Counted from the first letter of the stretch, positions 49,118 to 58,616 are shown. The stretch: DNA of 64,000 nucleotides from Pseudovibrio japonicus (GCF_014651595.1 NZ_BMXE01000010.1:55362-119361); one strand, 5' to 3'. The notes: generated by a model not told the origin, from the letters alone. A program made the numbers and translations.

Positions 49118-49840
49118 ATGTCAGAAGCACCGCATATTTTAGTCGTCGACGATCATAAGCAAATTCGTCATAGTGTTACACGTTTTCTGGAAAAGAACGG
49201 CCTGCGAGCGTCATCCGCAAAAGATGCACGTGAGATGGATGTGATGTTGTCGACGGGGCAATACGACCTGATTGTACTCGACGTCATGATGCCGGGCGAA
49301 AGTGGGCTATCGGTTTGCCAGCGCATTTCTGCTGGAAGTAAACTGCCCATCATTCTACTAACGGCTCTGGGTGAGGACACGGATCGGATCGTCGGTCTTG
49401 AGATTGGTGCTGACGACTACCTTGCCAAGCCTTTCAATCCTCGAGAACTTTTGGCGCGCATCAAAGCCATTCTTAGAAGAACCAGTGTGCCTGAGACGCT
49501 CGGCGGAGCGTTTTCAGGCAAGAAGGTGCGTTTTGCTCATCTGACATTGGACACCGACAAACGTCTCTTGATCGCCGATGGCGGCGAGGAGACGCAGCTT
49601 ACCACATCGGATCATAAACTTCTGACGGTGCTGCTTGAAAGGGCCCGTGTTGTGTTGAGCCGAGAACAGCTGCTGGATCTGACGGCCGGAAAGACCGCAG
49701 GGCCTCTGGATCGTAAGATAGATAACCAGATCAGTAGGTTAAGACGAAAAATCGAGCCGGATGTGCTTCGGCCAAGCATCATTACAACTGTGCGGCATGG
49801 GGGGTACTGCCTTTCCGCAGATGTTGAGGTGCTGAAATGA
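49118..49840 (+). CDS. OmpR-family response regulator
   Basis: 240 residues. The receiver domain (about 5-120) has VVDDH, the phospho-acceptor in LIVLDVMMPG (about residue 53), LTALGED and the Lys in LAKPFNPREL. The winged-helix effector (about 135-235) has LTTSDHKLLTVLLERARVVL and the recognition-helix area with IDNQISRLRRKIEPD. It is coupled to the kinase by ATGA. With copper and redox genes downstream, it may sense metal or envelope stress; the signal is not evident. Confidence 0.94.
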   Translation: MSEAPHILVVDDHKQIRHSVTRFLEKNGLRASSAKDAREMDVMLSTGQYDLIVLDVMMPGESGLSVCQRISAGSKLPIILLTALGEDTDRIVGLEIGADDYLAKPFNPRELLARIKAILRRTSVPETLGGAFSGKKVRFAHLTLDTDKRLLIADGGEETQLTTSDHKLLTVLLERARVVLSREQLLDLTAGKTAGPLDRKIDNQISRLRRKIEPDVLRPSIITTVRHGGYCLSADVEVLK

Positions 49841-51264
49841 AGCTCTGGCCGTTCAACACACTCATTGTGCAATTGACCTTGCTCGTTATTGCTGCGTTGG
49901 TAACCGCTCAGATGATCAGCCTGTGGCTTTTCGTCGACGAGAGAAGCCTGGCGATCCGAGCAGCTCTTGGGTTTGAGGCAGCTGGGCGTGCAGCGAATGT
50001 TGCCAGACTCCTGGAGAATGCTCCTGCCGATGCGCGACCAGCAATTCTGGAAGCTGCTGATTCACCTCTTGTCCGGTTCAAACTCTCGCGCAATCCGAGC
50101 GCGACTGTTGATGATTATTCCGATGGTGGAGTCATTGAAATGCGCGTTCGCCGTCTTCTTGGCGATAGCAACCACAGAGACATTCGGGTAGAAGTCAATC
50201 AGGTTGAGGGCAAGATTCTGCCGCTTCCTCATCTTTCGGGCGAAATGGCCGAGATGCATATGGCCATGATGAAAGGGGAGCTGTCAGCCGTTGAGATGAA
50301 CCTGTCGATTGCCTTGTCAGATGGTCAATGGCTGAACGTAGAAACGCGCTTTGAACGACCTCCACTACAATGGCCATTTTACTCGACGCTCACCTTTGCT
50401 TTGTCTGCTGCGCTCATTCTCATCGTTGTCTTTTGGTTCCTGCTACGCCGCTTAACCGGACCGTTGAGAAGACTTGCATCAGCTTCGGATAGTCTGGGGC
50501 GAGGGGAGGAAGTCTCTGAGCTTCCAATGGCTGGGCCTCTTGAAGTCAGAAGTCTCATCAAAGCGTTCAACCAGATGCAGGAAAGGTTGACCCGGTTTGT
50601 TGCTGACCGGACAAGGCTGCTCGCTGCTCTGGGCCACGACCTGAAATCTCCCTTAACCGCAATGCGTGTTCGTGCCGAGATGGTGGACGATGATGAAACA
50701 CGGACAAGCTTGATTGACTGTGTTGAGGAGATGCAGTCCATGGTCGAAGCAACTCTCACATTCTCACGTGGTCTCATTGGTTCTGAGGGGACCGAACTCG
50801 TTGAAATTGGTGAGTTTCTCGCCTCATTGCAAAAAGATATTCTTGAACCCTTTCACATAAAGCCAGGTCCCGAGGTTTTAATCCGCATTCGACCAATGGC
50901 ATTTCGGCGGGCGCTGCGAAATCTAATCGAAAATGCCCTTCGCTATGGAGGGGATGCGACGGTCACCTACGAGACTGAGAAACAATCCCTCGTGATTACA
51001 ATCGAAGACCATGGTCCTGGCATTCCTCAAGAGCAACTGGAGCAAGTTTTTGAGCCCTTCTTCAGGCTGGAAGAATCAAGGTCCCTGGAGACGGGCGGAC
51101 ACGGTCTCGGCTTGTCCATCTCACGTACGATCGTAAGGGCGCACGGGGGAGACGTAGTACTTGCCAATCGTAATAACAAAGGCCTGATGGCTCAAATCAA
51201 GATACCTCTTTCTGAAGATGTCCCTCTGTCGGGAGAGAAGGACAACCTGGCTACGCCGGGTTAG
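49837..51264 (+). CDS. Sensor histidine kinase
   Basis: 475 residues. Helix 1 about 9-30 (QLTLLVIAALVTAQMISLWL), a periplasmic domain of about 150 residues with a Met/His-containing stretch (LSGEMAEMHMAMMKGELSAV) that might bind metal, helix 2 about 186-205, HAMP, then the H-box LLAALGHDLKSPLTAMR, NLIENALRYGG (N-box), DHGPGIP (G1) and GGHGLGLSISRTIVRAHGG (G2). It phosphorylates the regulator upstream. Confidence 0.94.
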   Translation: MKLWPFNTLIVQLTLLVIAALVTAQMISLWLFVDERSLAIRAALGFEAAGRAANVARLLENAPADARPAILEAADSPLVRFKLSRNPSATVDDYSDGGVIEMRVRRLLGDSNHRDIRVEVNQVEGKILPLPHLSGEMAEMHMAMMKGELSAVEMNLSIALSDGQWLNVETRFERPPLQWPFYSTLTFALSAALILIVVFWFLLRRLTGPLRRLASASDSLGRGEEVSELPMAGPLEVRSLIKAFNQMQERLTRFVADRTRLLAALGHDLKSPLTAMRVRAEMVDDDETRTSLIDCVEEMQSMVEATLTFSRGLIGSEGTELVEIGEFLASLQKDILEPFHIKPGPEVLIRIRPMAFRRALRNLIENALRYGGDATVTYETEKQSLVITIEDHGPGIPQEQLEQVFEPFFRLEESRSLETGGHGLGLSISRTIVRAHGGDVVLANRNNKGLMAQIKIPLSEDVPLSGEKDNLATPG

Positions 51265-51282
51265 AAAAAACAGGATCTCACA

Positions 51283-52188
51283 ATGACACCTGAAGTTGGT
51301 CATTTCGCGCTGGCCTTAGCGCTAGCCCTTGCGCTCGTCCAGAGCACGGTGCCAATCATAGGCGCCGCGCGTGGAAATCTCTTATGGATGCGCTCTGCAC
51401 GTCCACTTTCGATTGGGCAGGTTATCTTCACATCAGTCGCATTCGGAGCATTGATGCAGGCGTTTATTGTCAGTGACTTCACTGTTCGAAATGTTGCTGA
51501 AAACTCGCACTCTCTGAAGCCGCTTCTCTATAAGATTGCAGGCATGTGGGGCAGTCACGAAGGGTCGCTGCTGCTATGGGTCCTCATCCTGACGGTCTTT
51601 GGGGCAGGGGTCTCGCAGGAGCAGCGTGATCAACGATCTGAAGGGAACACTCCAAGCAACTTAAGGTCCAACATTGAAAAGACAAGGCAATTTGCGACTG
51701 CTGCTGTATCCTTACGACAGGCCCTGCAAGAGCTTCCTGAGATTGCTGAGATTGCTGAGCTATCAAGCAGCATAATTTTCGAGGAAACAGAAGAGGGCTT
51801 AAACATCTTACTGTTGGACCAGGAAGGCCGCGCCATGTTTCGCGAAGGTTCAAAATACCCCTACGAAGCAACACGGCGTCTGCTGGCAAAAATGGCGCCA
51901 ATCCTCGCACGGTTGCCAAACCGAATTCATGTTACAGGACACACAACGGGTGGACAGAGAACGGCCTCAACTCCATACTCGACTTGGAACCTGTCAGCCG
52001 ACCGTGCAAATGTCGTACGGCATATCCTGTCAGAATATGGTGTGCCGCATGACCAGTTTTTCGGAGTAACCGGAAAGGCCGATATAGAGCCGCTTTTCCC
52101 GAATGATCCTAACCTTATTGCAAACCGCAGGGTCGAGATCCTGTTAATGGCAGAGGCCCCACCGCTCCCTCCATCTTTAAGCCCGTAA
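51283..52188 (+). CDS. Chimeric protein: CcmF N-terminus fused to MotB/OmpA-like C-terminus
   Basis: 301 residues. Residues 1 to about 110 are the start of the cytochrome c haem lyase CcmF: GHFALALALALALVQSTVPI, then KIAGMWGSHEGSLLLWVLIL, three hydrophobic helices. From about 115 the frame continues as the C-terminus of a MotB-type protein: LPEIAEIAELSSSIIFEETE, YPYEATRRLLAKMAPILARL, HVTGHTTGG and LSADRANVVRHILSEYGVPH with ANRRVEILLM, the OmpA-like peptidoglycan-binding fold. The rest of CcmF, including the haem-handling WWD domain, is missing, and so is the MotB plug and transmembrane part, so neither original activity should remain. AGGA precedes ATG 51283. The two halves join in frame without a stop. 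Confidence 0.8.
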   Translation: MTPEVGHFALALALALALVQSTVPIIGAARGNLLWMRSARPLSIGQVIFTSVAFGALMQAFIVSDFTVRNVAENSHSLKPLLYKIAGMWGSHEGSLLLWVLILTVFGAGVSQEQRDQRSEGNTPSNLRSNIEKTRQFATAAVSLRQALQELPEIAEIAELSSSIIFEETEEGLNILLLDQEGRAMFREGSKYPYEATRRLLAKMAPILARLPNRIHVTGHTTGGQRTASTPYSTWNLSADRANVVRHILSEYGVPHDQFFGVTGKADIEPLFPNDPNLIANRRVEILLMAEAPPLPPSLSP

Positions 52189-52303
52189 CACAACACTTCT
52201 GTGGCGCTCAATCCATGTGCTTCAAAGTGGTTCGGAGGAGAGAGGCGTTGGGTTGGATAGGACGACAAACAATTAATTTGTCGCCCGTTCCCCTGTTCGT
52301 CGA

Positions 52304-53038
52304 TTATCTGTTCGCGGATATTATCTCAGCAAGTTCGTCGTGCGTCCGCAAACCTGGGTAAACATCATCTCCGATGACGAATGCTGGCGTACCGGTTATG
52401 TTAAGTTCCTGAGCCAATTGCATGGACAATTGGATGTGCGCTGCAATCGCTGGATCATCCATGTCGGTCTTCAGTTGGACCACATCAAGTCCCGCGTCCA
52501 GAGCAATCTTCATGACTGAGTTATTATCAATGCGGCCCTTGACCCCCATGAGAGCCCAATGGAAGTCCTCGTACTTGCCTTGCTTTCTGGAAGCCAAAGC
52601 GGCTCTTGCAGCATATACGGAGCCTTCACCGAGGATCGGCCACTCTCTGAATACGAATCGAACATTGCTATCTGATTTCAGCAAGGCTTCGAGTTCTGGT
52701 TTCGCGCGTTTGCAGTATGGGCAGTTGTAGTCAAAGAATTCGACAACGGTAACATCGCCTTGAGGATTGCCCAGAACAGGCGCGTTAGCATCATTTACGA
52801 GAAGGTCTCTGCGCTGATCAATCGTAGCCTTGATTCCTGCCTGTGCCTGCGCCTGTCGCATAAGCTGCAATCGTTGAATTGCTTCTTCAATCACCCTCGG
52901 GTTTTCTAGGATTGCCTCCAAAGCCAATTCCTTGACGCGTTCGTCGGATACTGTCGCATTGGATTGCGCAAATGCACTGGTTCCCGATATGAATAAGGCT
53001 ATGAAAAGAATAAAGAAACTACGGATTAATAATATCAT
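52304..53038 (-). CDS. DsbA-family thioredoxin-fold protein (ScsC/DsbG-like)
   Basis: 244 residues, signal peptide (SFFILFIALFISGTSAFAQ), an N-terminal helical region (about 25-85) of the kind that oligomerises ScsC, then the thioredoxin fold with VVEFFDYNCPYCKRAKPELE (CPYC active site) and cis-Pro ITGTPAFVIGDD. It oxidises or isomerises disulfides in the periplasm; ScsB-type protein 58859-60985 is a plausible reducing partner. Its start overlaps the cytochrome stop by ATGA. Confidence 0.9.
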   Translation of the reverse strand: MILLIRSFFILFIALFISGTSAFAQSNATVSDERVKELALEAILENPRVIEEAIQRLQLMRQAQAQAGIKATIDQRRDLLVNDANAPVLGNPQGDVTVVEFFDYNCPYCKRAKPELEALLKSDSNVRFVFREWPILGEGSVYAARAALASRKQGKYEDFHWALMGVKGRIDNNSVMKIALDAGLDVVQLKTDMDDPAIAAHIQLSMQLAQELNITGTPAFVIGDDVYPGLRTHDELAEIISANR

Positions 53039-53526
53039 TTACGCAAACTCCTTGTGCGTTCATTCATTTCGTCGTGGCGCTTCTGCATTTCTTCGGGCCA
53101 TTGGGCTTTGATCCACGAGAGAACCGCGATGATCTCTTGATCGCTCAGTGTGTCTTCAAATGCAGGCATGTTTGAATTCAGGTCATCGAGACCCGCAGCT
53201 TTTGCCGTTCCGAACTTGGTGATCCGAAAGAGCAAGTCATCATCGTGGTGCCAGGTGTGGCCGGTTTCGTCATGCGGTGGTGCTGGAAGCGAACCATCGG
53301 ACTTCGCAGTTTTCCAGTCAGGTTCGCCTTCTAGGTTCGCACCATGACAGGGTGCGCAATTTTGGGCGTATACGTCTGCACCCTGAGCGATCAGTGCTTG
53401 GTCGTAGGGCCGCAGCATTCTTACTTCTTGCCGGTCATTGGCATAGAAATAAACTGCAGAAGCCACAGCGACGATTGCAAGCAGACCAACGAGCAGAAGT
53501 ACTTTTTTTCCTGAGTTCATTTTCAA
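53035..53526 (-). CDS. Membrane-anchored cytochrome c
   Basis: 163 residues with an N-terminal anchor (KVLLLVGLLAIVAVASAVYF), one haem site CAPCH, and a distal Met in SNMPAFEDTLSDQEIIAVLS. A class I c-type cytochrome facing the periplasm, likely an electron donor or acceptor for the copper/redox proteins beside it. Overlaps the transpeptidase gene upstream and the DsbA gene downstream by four bases each. Confidence 0.9.
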   Translation of the reverse strand: MKMNSGKKVLLLVGLLAIVAVASAVYFYANDRQEVRMLRPYDQALIAQGADVYAQNCAPCHGANLEGEPDWKTAKSDGSLPAPPHDETGHTWHHDDDLLFRITKFGTAKAAGLDDLNSNMPAFEDTLSDQEIIAVLSWIKAQWPEEMQKRHDEMNERTRSLRK

Positions 53527-54188
53527 AGCACCAATATTGGGGAGCCAATGGGTACGCGCTGGTAAAGATCAATGATGTCTTGATTCATTAACCGCACGCA
53601 TCCACTGGAAACAGCCTTCCCGATGGTCCAGTATTCAGCCGTACCATGAAGACGGTAGAGCGTGTCTTTGTTGTCCTGATAGATGTAGAGGGCGCGCGCG
53701 CCAAGCGGGTTCTCAAGGCCAGGAGGCATGCCCCCGTTACGCCAGCTCCATTTTTCCAGATCTGGCTCCCGCTTGATCATCTCGTCAGGAGGCGTCCATT
53801 TAGGCCAGGCCGCTTTTCGGGCAATTGATGCACGGCCTGACCATTCAAACCCGGCGCGCCCCAGACCAACACCGTAGCGCATTGCCTTGCCGTTTTCCTG
53901 AACAAGATAGAGGAAAAACTCACTGGTATCGACCACCAGGGATCCAGCGGGCTCAGATGTTCTGTAATCCACCTGCTGGCGATAGAATTTCTCGGGTATT
54001 TTGCTCGGATTGATCGCCGGAAGAGGGAAACGTTCCTCAGGCATTGCCCTGTACATTGAAATATACGTAATGTCCTGCGAGAGCGGTGTCTTTTCCGGTA
54101 CTGCGGTTTTTGACACGCAACCGCTCACGGCGAGCCCTGTAAGGCTCGCCGTTCCAGCAACAAAAGTTCTTCTTGATAATACTGTCAT
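53523..54188 (-). CDS. L,D-transpeptidase (YkuD), exported
   Basis: 221 residues. The Tat- or lipoprotein-type start (SRRTFVAGTASLTGLAVSGC) has a twin Arg and a lipobox-like AVSGC. The YkuD domain ends with HGTAEYWTIGKAVSSGCVRL, with catalytic His, Ser-Gly-Cys and Arg. It cross-links peptidoglycan (3-3 bonds) or attaches outer-membrane proteins. First of a three-gene overlapping set with the cytochrome and the DsbA-like gene. Confidence 0.92.
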   Translation of the reverse strand: MTVLSRRTFVAGTASLTGLAVSGCVSKTAVPEKTPLSQDITYISMYRAMPEERFPLPAINPSKIPEKFYRQQVDYRTSEPAGSLVVDTSEFFLYLVQENGKAMRYGVGLGRAGFEWSGRASIARKAAWPKWTPPDEMIKREPDLEKWSWRNGGMPPGLENPLGARALYIYQDNKDTLYRLHGTAEYWTIGKAVSSGCVRLMNQDIIDLYQRVPIGSPILVL

Positions 54189-54269
54189 GTTAGGTTTTGT
54201 GACCTGTCGTTAAACGTGTCTGCCGCAAAATGCGCAGACGCGATCCAGAGGCAGGACGACCAATATTAG

Positions 54270-54575
54270 TTAGTCGTTCTTGGGCTCTTGTTTTGAGTTG
54301 GAGTGGCATGACTTGCCCATGAAACGGTGCATTACCAGATGCATGCCAAGGCAGCCCACCAGCGGCGCAGCTAAAAGCAGTGTTTGCCCGACAGACTGGC
54401 CAGCTGGTGCGCTCGCGAAAAGTACGCCTGTACCAACTGCCATCGCCGCACAGCATGCCATCATCATGAGGTTGTGCCCCGACATGAGCTTGCGTAGCGG
54501 AGATTGCTGGGCCTGCATGGTCCTAACTTGAGGGGCCAAAGCTTTACTTGTTGCACGTGGCTGTTGAGTAGTCAT
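54270..54575 (-). CDS. Small membrane protein, DUF2933-like
   Basis: 101 residues from ATG 54575 (MTTQQPRATSKALAPQVRTM). Two hydrophobic segments (MMACCAAMAVGTGVLFASAP and LLLAAPLVGCLGMHLVMHRF), the first with CC, and a Met/His/Cys-rich C-terminus (MGKSCHSN). The arrangement is like DUF2933 proteins of metal-resistance clusters. An upstream in-frame ATG at 54668 is less likely. Function unknown; metal contact suspected. Confidence 0.6.
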   Translation of the reverse strand: MTTQQPRATSKALAPQVRTMQAQQSPLRKLMSGHNLMMMACCAAMAVGTGVLFASAPAGQSVGQTLLLAAPLVGCLGMHLVMHRFMGKSCHSNSKQEPKND

Positions 54576-54915
54576 TGAGAAAGATCCATCTTCTATCTGC
54601 CTGCGCCCGCCGACATTTGTCGTGTTGATGCGGTCGGGAATCCTGCGATTTGAAAATGGGAAGTTCAACAGAACGGATTGTTACCAGCACCTGATCGGAT
54701 CAGCTTACTTTGGAGGTGGAAACCACCGCGTACCAAGGCAAGTTTTATCCGATGATGTAAAAGGTTAATTGCAAGCGACATCTGCGTCTCGCGCTGGATG
54801 CCTCGCTTTTATGCGAGCCGTGGTAACAAGGTTCAGGGATGCATAGAGCAACCACTTCCCATCAGTTGGCTTGGCCGAAATACGGTCATCGATCCGTTAT
54901 TCCGGTTTTGAAGCT

Positions 54916-55269
54916 TCAGCTGAATTTGGGTGGTTGCTCTTTGGGATAGACAATAATCGTCGAGAATACGGGCATCGGCGTAGTCTCAAGCTCAATGCTT
55001 GTTTGAAAGACAAACTCTGTGTTGTCGATAACCAACGAGGTGCAATCTGCTGCACAGTTAGACACCTTCGTGGAACTGGCCTTGTCACCGGAGTTGCTAC
55101 AGCATTTGTCGTGGTGCGAGTATACACTTTGTGTGAGGACAGGAGCATCTACTTTAACGAATGAGCTCAACGCGATCTCGCTGTTATCACTCTGCTCAAT
55201 GCTAAAGGCAGGGACCGTAGAGATCCCCGAAAATAACAATATCAGAAGAGAAATAACCCAAATACGCAT
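54916..55269 (-). CDS. Exported Cys-containing hypothetical protein
   Basis: 117 residues with a signal peptide (MRIWVISLLILLFSGISTVP, cut near AFS). The mature part has HHDKCCSNSGDK and SNCAADCTSL, four Cys and two His that could bind copper. Placed immediately after the multicopper oxidase start side in the same direction (64 bp downstream of its stop). No family recognised. The interval 54576-54915 holds no gene I can support. Confidence 0.6.
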   Translation of the reverse strand: MRIWVISLLILLFSGISTVPAFSIEQSDNSEIALSSFVKVDAPVLTQSVYSHHDKCCSNSGDKASSTKVSNCAADCTSLVIDNTEFVFQTSIELETTPMPVFSTIIVYPKEQPPKFS

Positions 55270-55332
55270 GCGTAGAAACTACCTTAAAGATTGTGGCAAA
55301 TCCAGATTAAATTGAGCACAACTGCGTTATCC

Positions 55333-56727
55333 TCATCCGACTTGAAACCACGTATTCATGCCTGCAGCTGCGTGTTCTAGCATATGACAATGAAACAACC
55401 ATTTGCCCGGATTATCAGCCACAAAAGCAATTTTGACGACCTGGTCTGGGCCAATGAGAAATGTATCACGCCAAGGCTTGTCATCATCAACTGTTGCTCC
55501 CGATCGTTCTATGACGCGGAAGTGGTGACCGTGGACGTGCATGGCGTGTGCGAATGCGGTGTCGTTCTTAACGGCCAAAACAACGGTTTCGCCTTGTTGC
55601 ACTGAGAAGAACGGATCATCTGCTAAATTTGCAACACCATTAAAGGCCCAGATCTGACCTGTTCGACGCATGTCTTCATTGGATAGTACTTGCCCTTTGT
55701 AAACGGTCTCGGTGAACCGGCCCATCGCACCACCCGTCATGTCAATCTCAAAAACCTTGGCTTTATCCAGCTCAGGTTCTGGCAGTGGGTTGGGGCGGGG
55801 GTAGCGAACAGGTTCTGTTGTGCCTGCACCATCCTTTACCTGGAAGTAGGCGAATTCAAACGGCCTGTCGCCGGACAACTCTTCGAGCGCGAAGTTCTCT
55901 TCTGGGATGACGACCAAATCAAGGCGTTGTGCAGGCCCTAACAACATGGGAGCATAAAGAGGAGCAGTCACATCTTCTAGCGGCTGTCCATCATAAGCTA
56001 GAACCTTTGCTCCAAAGCGATTGGGATCAAGGTCAAGTATACGTGCATTAGCAGCATTGATGAGGCGCAGCCTGTAAGCTTCTCCACGTTTCAGCTCAAG
56101 GGTCGGGCGGCTCTCGCCATTCACGGTCAGCCAGTTGCCCAGTCGCCCGCCGTGGCTCCAATCCATTAAGTTGCCAAGACTCTCAATATCAAAACTGCCG
56201 TCGTTTTTCACACGCCAATCGTCGATGACGATCGTGAGGTCATGGTCTTTGTCGAAGGTCGGTTTCTGTTCATCAACGATCAAAGGACCATAAAGTCCGC
56301 GTGCGACCTGATTCCAGCTCTTGTTATGCGCGTGATACCAGAACGTACCTGCATCAGGGACTACGAAGTTATACTCAAACTGCTCTCCGGGCATGACTGG
56401 CTCTTGAGTCAAACCAGAAACGCCGTCCATCTCATTGGCAATCCGGAGGCCATGCCAATGGATCGACGTTGGTTCTTCCAGATTGTTGATGAGGCGCACC
56501 TTGATGCGATCTCCAATGGTTGCCCTGATTTCGGGCCCCGGTGTAGAGTTATCGTAAAGCCACAGAGCAGAGTCTGCCGTATCTGCATTGATGAGTTTTG
56601 TCTTTGAGGGGCCAGCTGTAATGTTGATGTAACCATCCGCCGCAAAGGCCACATCAAATAGTGCTGGAGCGGTTGCAAGCATTCCGCTTGCTCCCGCCAC
56701 CCCAAGTAAACGTCTGCGTGTGATCAT
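55333..56727 (-). CDS. Multicopper oxidase (CueO/CopA-type laccase)
   Basis: 464 residues, Tat-type signal (ITRRRLLGVAGASGMLATAP). Copper ligands: HWHG, WYHAH, HAMHVHGHHF and HCHMLEHAAAGM, the full set for T1, T2 and T3 centres. The periplasmic enzyme oxidises Cu(I) to the less toxic Cu(II). It has no Met-rich insertion of the CueO kind. Followed upstream by two cytochrome genes in the same direction, so reducing equivalents may pass to the respiratory chain. Confidence 0.95.
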   Translation of the reverse strand: MITRRRLLGVAGASGMLATAPALFDVAFAADGYINITAGPSKTKLINADTADSALWLYDNSTPGPEIRATIGDRIKVRLINNLEEPTSIHWHGLRIANEMDGVSGLTQEPVMPGEQFEYNFVVPDAGTFWYHAHNKSWNQVARGLYGPLIVDEQKPTFDKDHDLTIVIDDWRVKNDGSFDIESLGNLMDWSHGGRLGNWLTVNGESRPTLELKRGEAYRLRLINAANARILDLDPNRFGAKVLAYDGQPLEDVTAPLYAPMLLGPAQRLDLVVIPEENFALEELSGDRPFEFAYFQVKDGAGTTEPVRYPRPNPLPEPELDKAKVFEIDMTGGAMGRFTETVYKGQVLSNEDMRRTGQIWAFNGVANLADDPFFSVQQGETVVLAVKNDTAFAHAMHVHGHHFRVIERSGATVDDDKPWRDTFLIGPDQVVKIAFVADNPGKWLFHCHMLEHAAAGMNTWFQVG

Positions 56728-56732
56728 ATTTT

Positions 56733-57623
56733 TTAGTTTCTTCCTTCCAGCAAATAAATTGCTATGGCTTCACGGTCTTGGTCCGTGAGAAAAGCGGTCT
56801 CATTGCGAACAACTTTGCCCATTGAGCCGCCGAAGACATCGCCATCAGGCATCAAGCCTGTCTGCAAAGCATACTTAAGCGAGTTTACAGTCCAGCCATT
56901 TGCCTTCAGCATGTCGCTTGTGATTGAAGGTACGCTGCCACCACCGGGCAGATTATCAGCACCACTCAAGGCCAACTCAGTTTTTCGTGCACCCAATACA
57001 TTGCGGGGGGTATGACACACGCCACAGTGAGCTGGTCCCTCGACAATATATTTGCCTCGATTCCATGCCGCACTCTTCGCTGGCTCTGAGACGTACTCCT
57101 CTGGTTTGAAGTAGAGGCCTCGCCAAAACTTCAAGCCTGCCCTGATACTAAATGGTGGCATCATCTCGTGTGGTTTTGCAGGTTCCGTCACTGCGGGGAC
57201 CGTTTGAAACGCAGCCCACAGATCAGCGATGTCTTGATCAGAAAACCCTGAATAGAACAGGTAGGGGAAGGATGGGTAATAAGGCTCGCCCTTGGGCGAT
57301 ATTCCCTGTCGCACAGCTTTTGCAAACTCTTCGATAGACCAGGACCCGATTCCAGCTTTGGTATCTGTTGTCAAATTAGGAGAGTAGAAACGACCGAAAT
57401 CCGTTGGAAACTCAGTTCCGCCGGCCAGTGGCATTCCGCCATTCTCCGTATCTGTATGACAGACGATACAACCTGACATTCTGGCCAGATAAGCTCCTTT
57501 TTGAACATCACCTTCAATCGCGGATAGTTTGGGCTCCGATCCAATAGGCCAATAAACTAAAGCAGCGAAGCCCGCTCCTGCTAACGCAAGAGAGGACAAC
57601 GCACCCAGAAGCCAAACGCGCAT
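56733..57623 (-). CDS. Dihaem cytochrome c
   Basis: 296 residues. N-terminal anchor (WLLGALSSLALAGAGFAALV), two haem sites CIVCHTD (about 52) and CGVCHTPR (about 200), each in its own class I fold, like the membrane cytochrome subunits of alcohol and gluconate dehydrogenases. Six bases before the multicopper oxidase start, so co-transcribed. Electron acceptor for the oxidase or its relatives (inference). Confidence 0.92.
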   Translation of the reverse strand: MRVWLLGALSSLALAGAGFAALVYWPIGSEPKLSAIEGDVQKGAYLARMSGCIVCHTDTENGGMPLAGGTEFPTDFGRFYSPNLTTDTKAGIGSWSIEEFAKAVRQGISPKGEPYYPSFPYLFYSGFSDQDIADLWAAFQTVPAVTEPAKPHEMMPPFSIRAGLKFWRGLYFKPEEYVSEPAKSAAWNRGKYIVEGPAHCGVCHTPRNVLGARKTELALSGADNLPGGGSVPSITSDMLKANGWTVNSLKYALQTGLMPDGDVFGGSMGKVVRNETAFLTDQDREAIAIYLLEGRN

Positions 57624-57629
57624 CTTCTA

Positions 57630-58217
57630 TCACTTCTCAACGCGGAACTTGGTATGGCATACAGAGCAAGTTTGAGCCGTCATGTTGAACAAAGCTTGCA
57701 CGGGCATTTCGGCGAGCATATCAGGATCGGGTTCCATAGATTGGGTTCCCATCATGCCCTGACCCATCATCCCTTGGCCCATCATTCCGCCATTGCCCAT
57801 CATCATTTGTGCACTCATGCCCGAACCAGAAGCTGGCTGCTGTAGCCCCTTGTCAGTGGCACGGCCCAAAGCTGTCGCGTAAAGCCCTAGCTTCTCAGAA
57901 AGATCTTCAAACTCTTGCCAATTTGACCAGATAGCAGGCAGGGCTTCTGAAGGCCCACTGATGCTGTCTTTGGGGAAAAGGGCTGTCAGTGCCTCACCAG
58001 AATGAGATTGCAATACTGCTGCGCTGTTGCGGACTGTTTCCGCATCATACGTGCTATCACCGCGCATCATCCCTGCAAGTGACTTCATAGCTTTTCCCAT
58101 GGCGCCCATAGCCACCATGCGTTCTTTTACGACACCTGTTGCTCCGTTATGAGCTATCGCACCCGCAACGCTCGAGACGACCAATGCACTAGACGCAATA
58201 ATCACCAATAACTTCAT
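57630..58217 (-). CDS. Cytochrome c' with Met-rich insertion
   Basis: About 195 residues, signal peptide (LLVIIASSALVVSSVAGAIA), a four-helix cytochrome c' pattern with the haem site CSVCHTKFR close to the C-terminus. Between the third and last helices is an insertion with MSAQMMMGNGGMMGQGMMGQ and more, a Met-rich run like those binding Cu(I) in CueO and CopB. ATG 58217 is preferred (GGGAG eight bases upstream) over a TTG at 58232. Likely binds NO or copper in the periplasm. Confidence 0.88.
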   Translation of the reverse strand: MKLLVIIASSALVVSSVAGAIAHNGATGVVKERMVAMGAMGKAMKSLAGMMRGDSTYDAETVRNSAAVLQSHSGEALTALFPKDSISGPSEALPAIWSNWQEFEDLSEKLGLYATALGRATDKGLQQPASGSGMSAQMMMGNGGMMGQGMMGQGMMGTQSMEPDPDMLAEMPVQALFNMTAQTCSVCHTKFRVEK

Positions 58218-58271
58218 TAATTTCACTCCCAATCCCAGTTTTTTGGAAAGGCATATTTGCCCTAAACACGA

Positions 58272-58616
58272 CTAGGAAAAGGAGCGTGGAGGTGGTGGGT
58301 CTACCGCCTTGACTTTTGAGAGTCTGTTTTGTGAAGAAAAATCGTGAAGGGACTCATCGTCCGAAGGAATTCTTGTCCTGATTTCACTCGTCAACGCTAG
58401 CAGATTAGCTCCGCAGTGTACGGTCTCTATATCAATCGCCGAGAAACGTTGAAATTCAGGATGGGAATGAGGTGTATTCTGCGCACTTTCGCCTTGATGA
58501 ACATGATCCGTATGGCTTCCAAACGCGTGATTGTAAGTGCCACCCGCAACAAGAAACGCCAGAAACGCGGCGGAGATAACAAATCTTGAAACGTATGCTA
58601 ACAGCCCGTGTCTCAT
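58272..58616 (-). CDS. Exported or anchored His-rich small protein
   Basis: About 114 residues from ATG 58616 (MRHGLLAYVSRFVISAAFLA). One hydrophobic segment near the start, then His-rich HAFGSHTDHVHQGESAQNTP and further HSHPEF, suggesting metal binding; the Pro-rich end is PPPPRSFS. The layout resembles DUF2946-like copper-associated proteins. First gene of the minus-strand copper/redox series. Confidence 0.6.
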   Translation of the reverse strand: MRHGLLAYVSRFVISAAFLAFLVAGGTYNHAFGSHTDHVHQGESAQNTPHSHPEFQRFSAIDIETVHCGANLLALTSEIRTRIPSDDESLHDFSSQNRLSKVKAVDPPPPRSFS

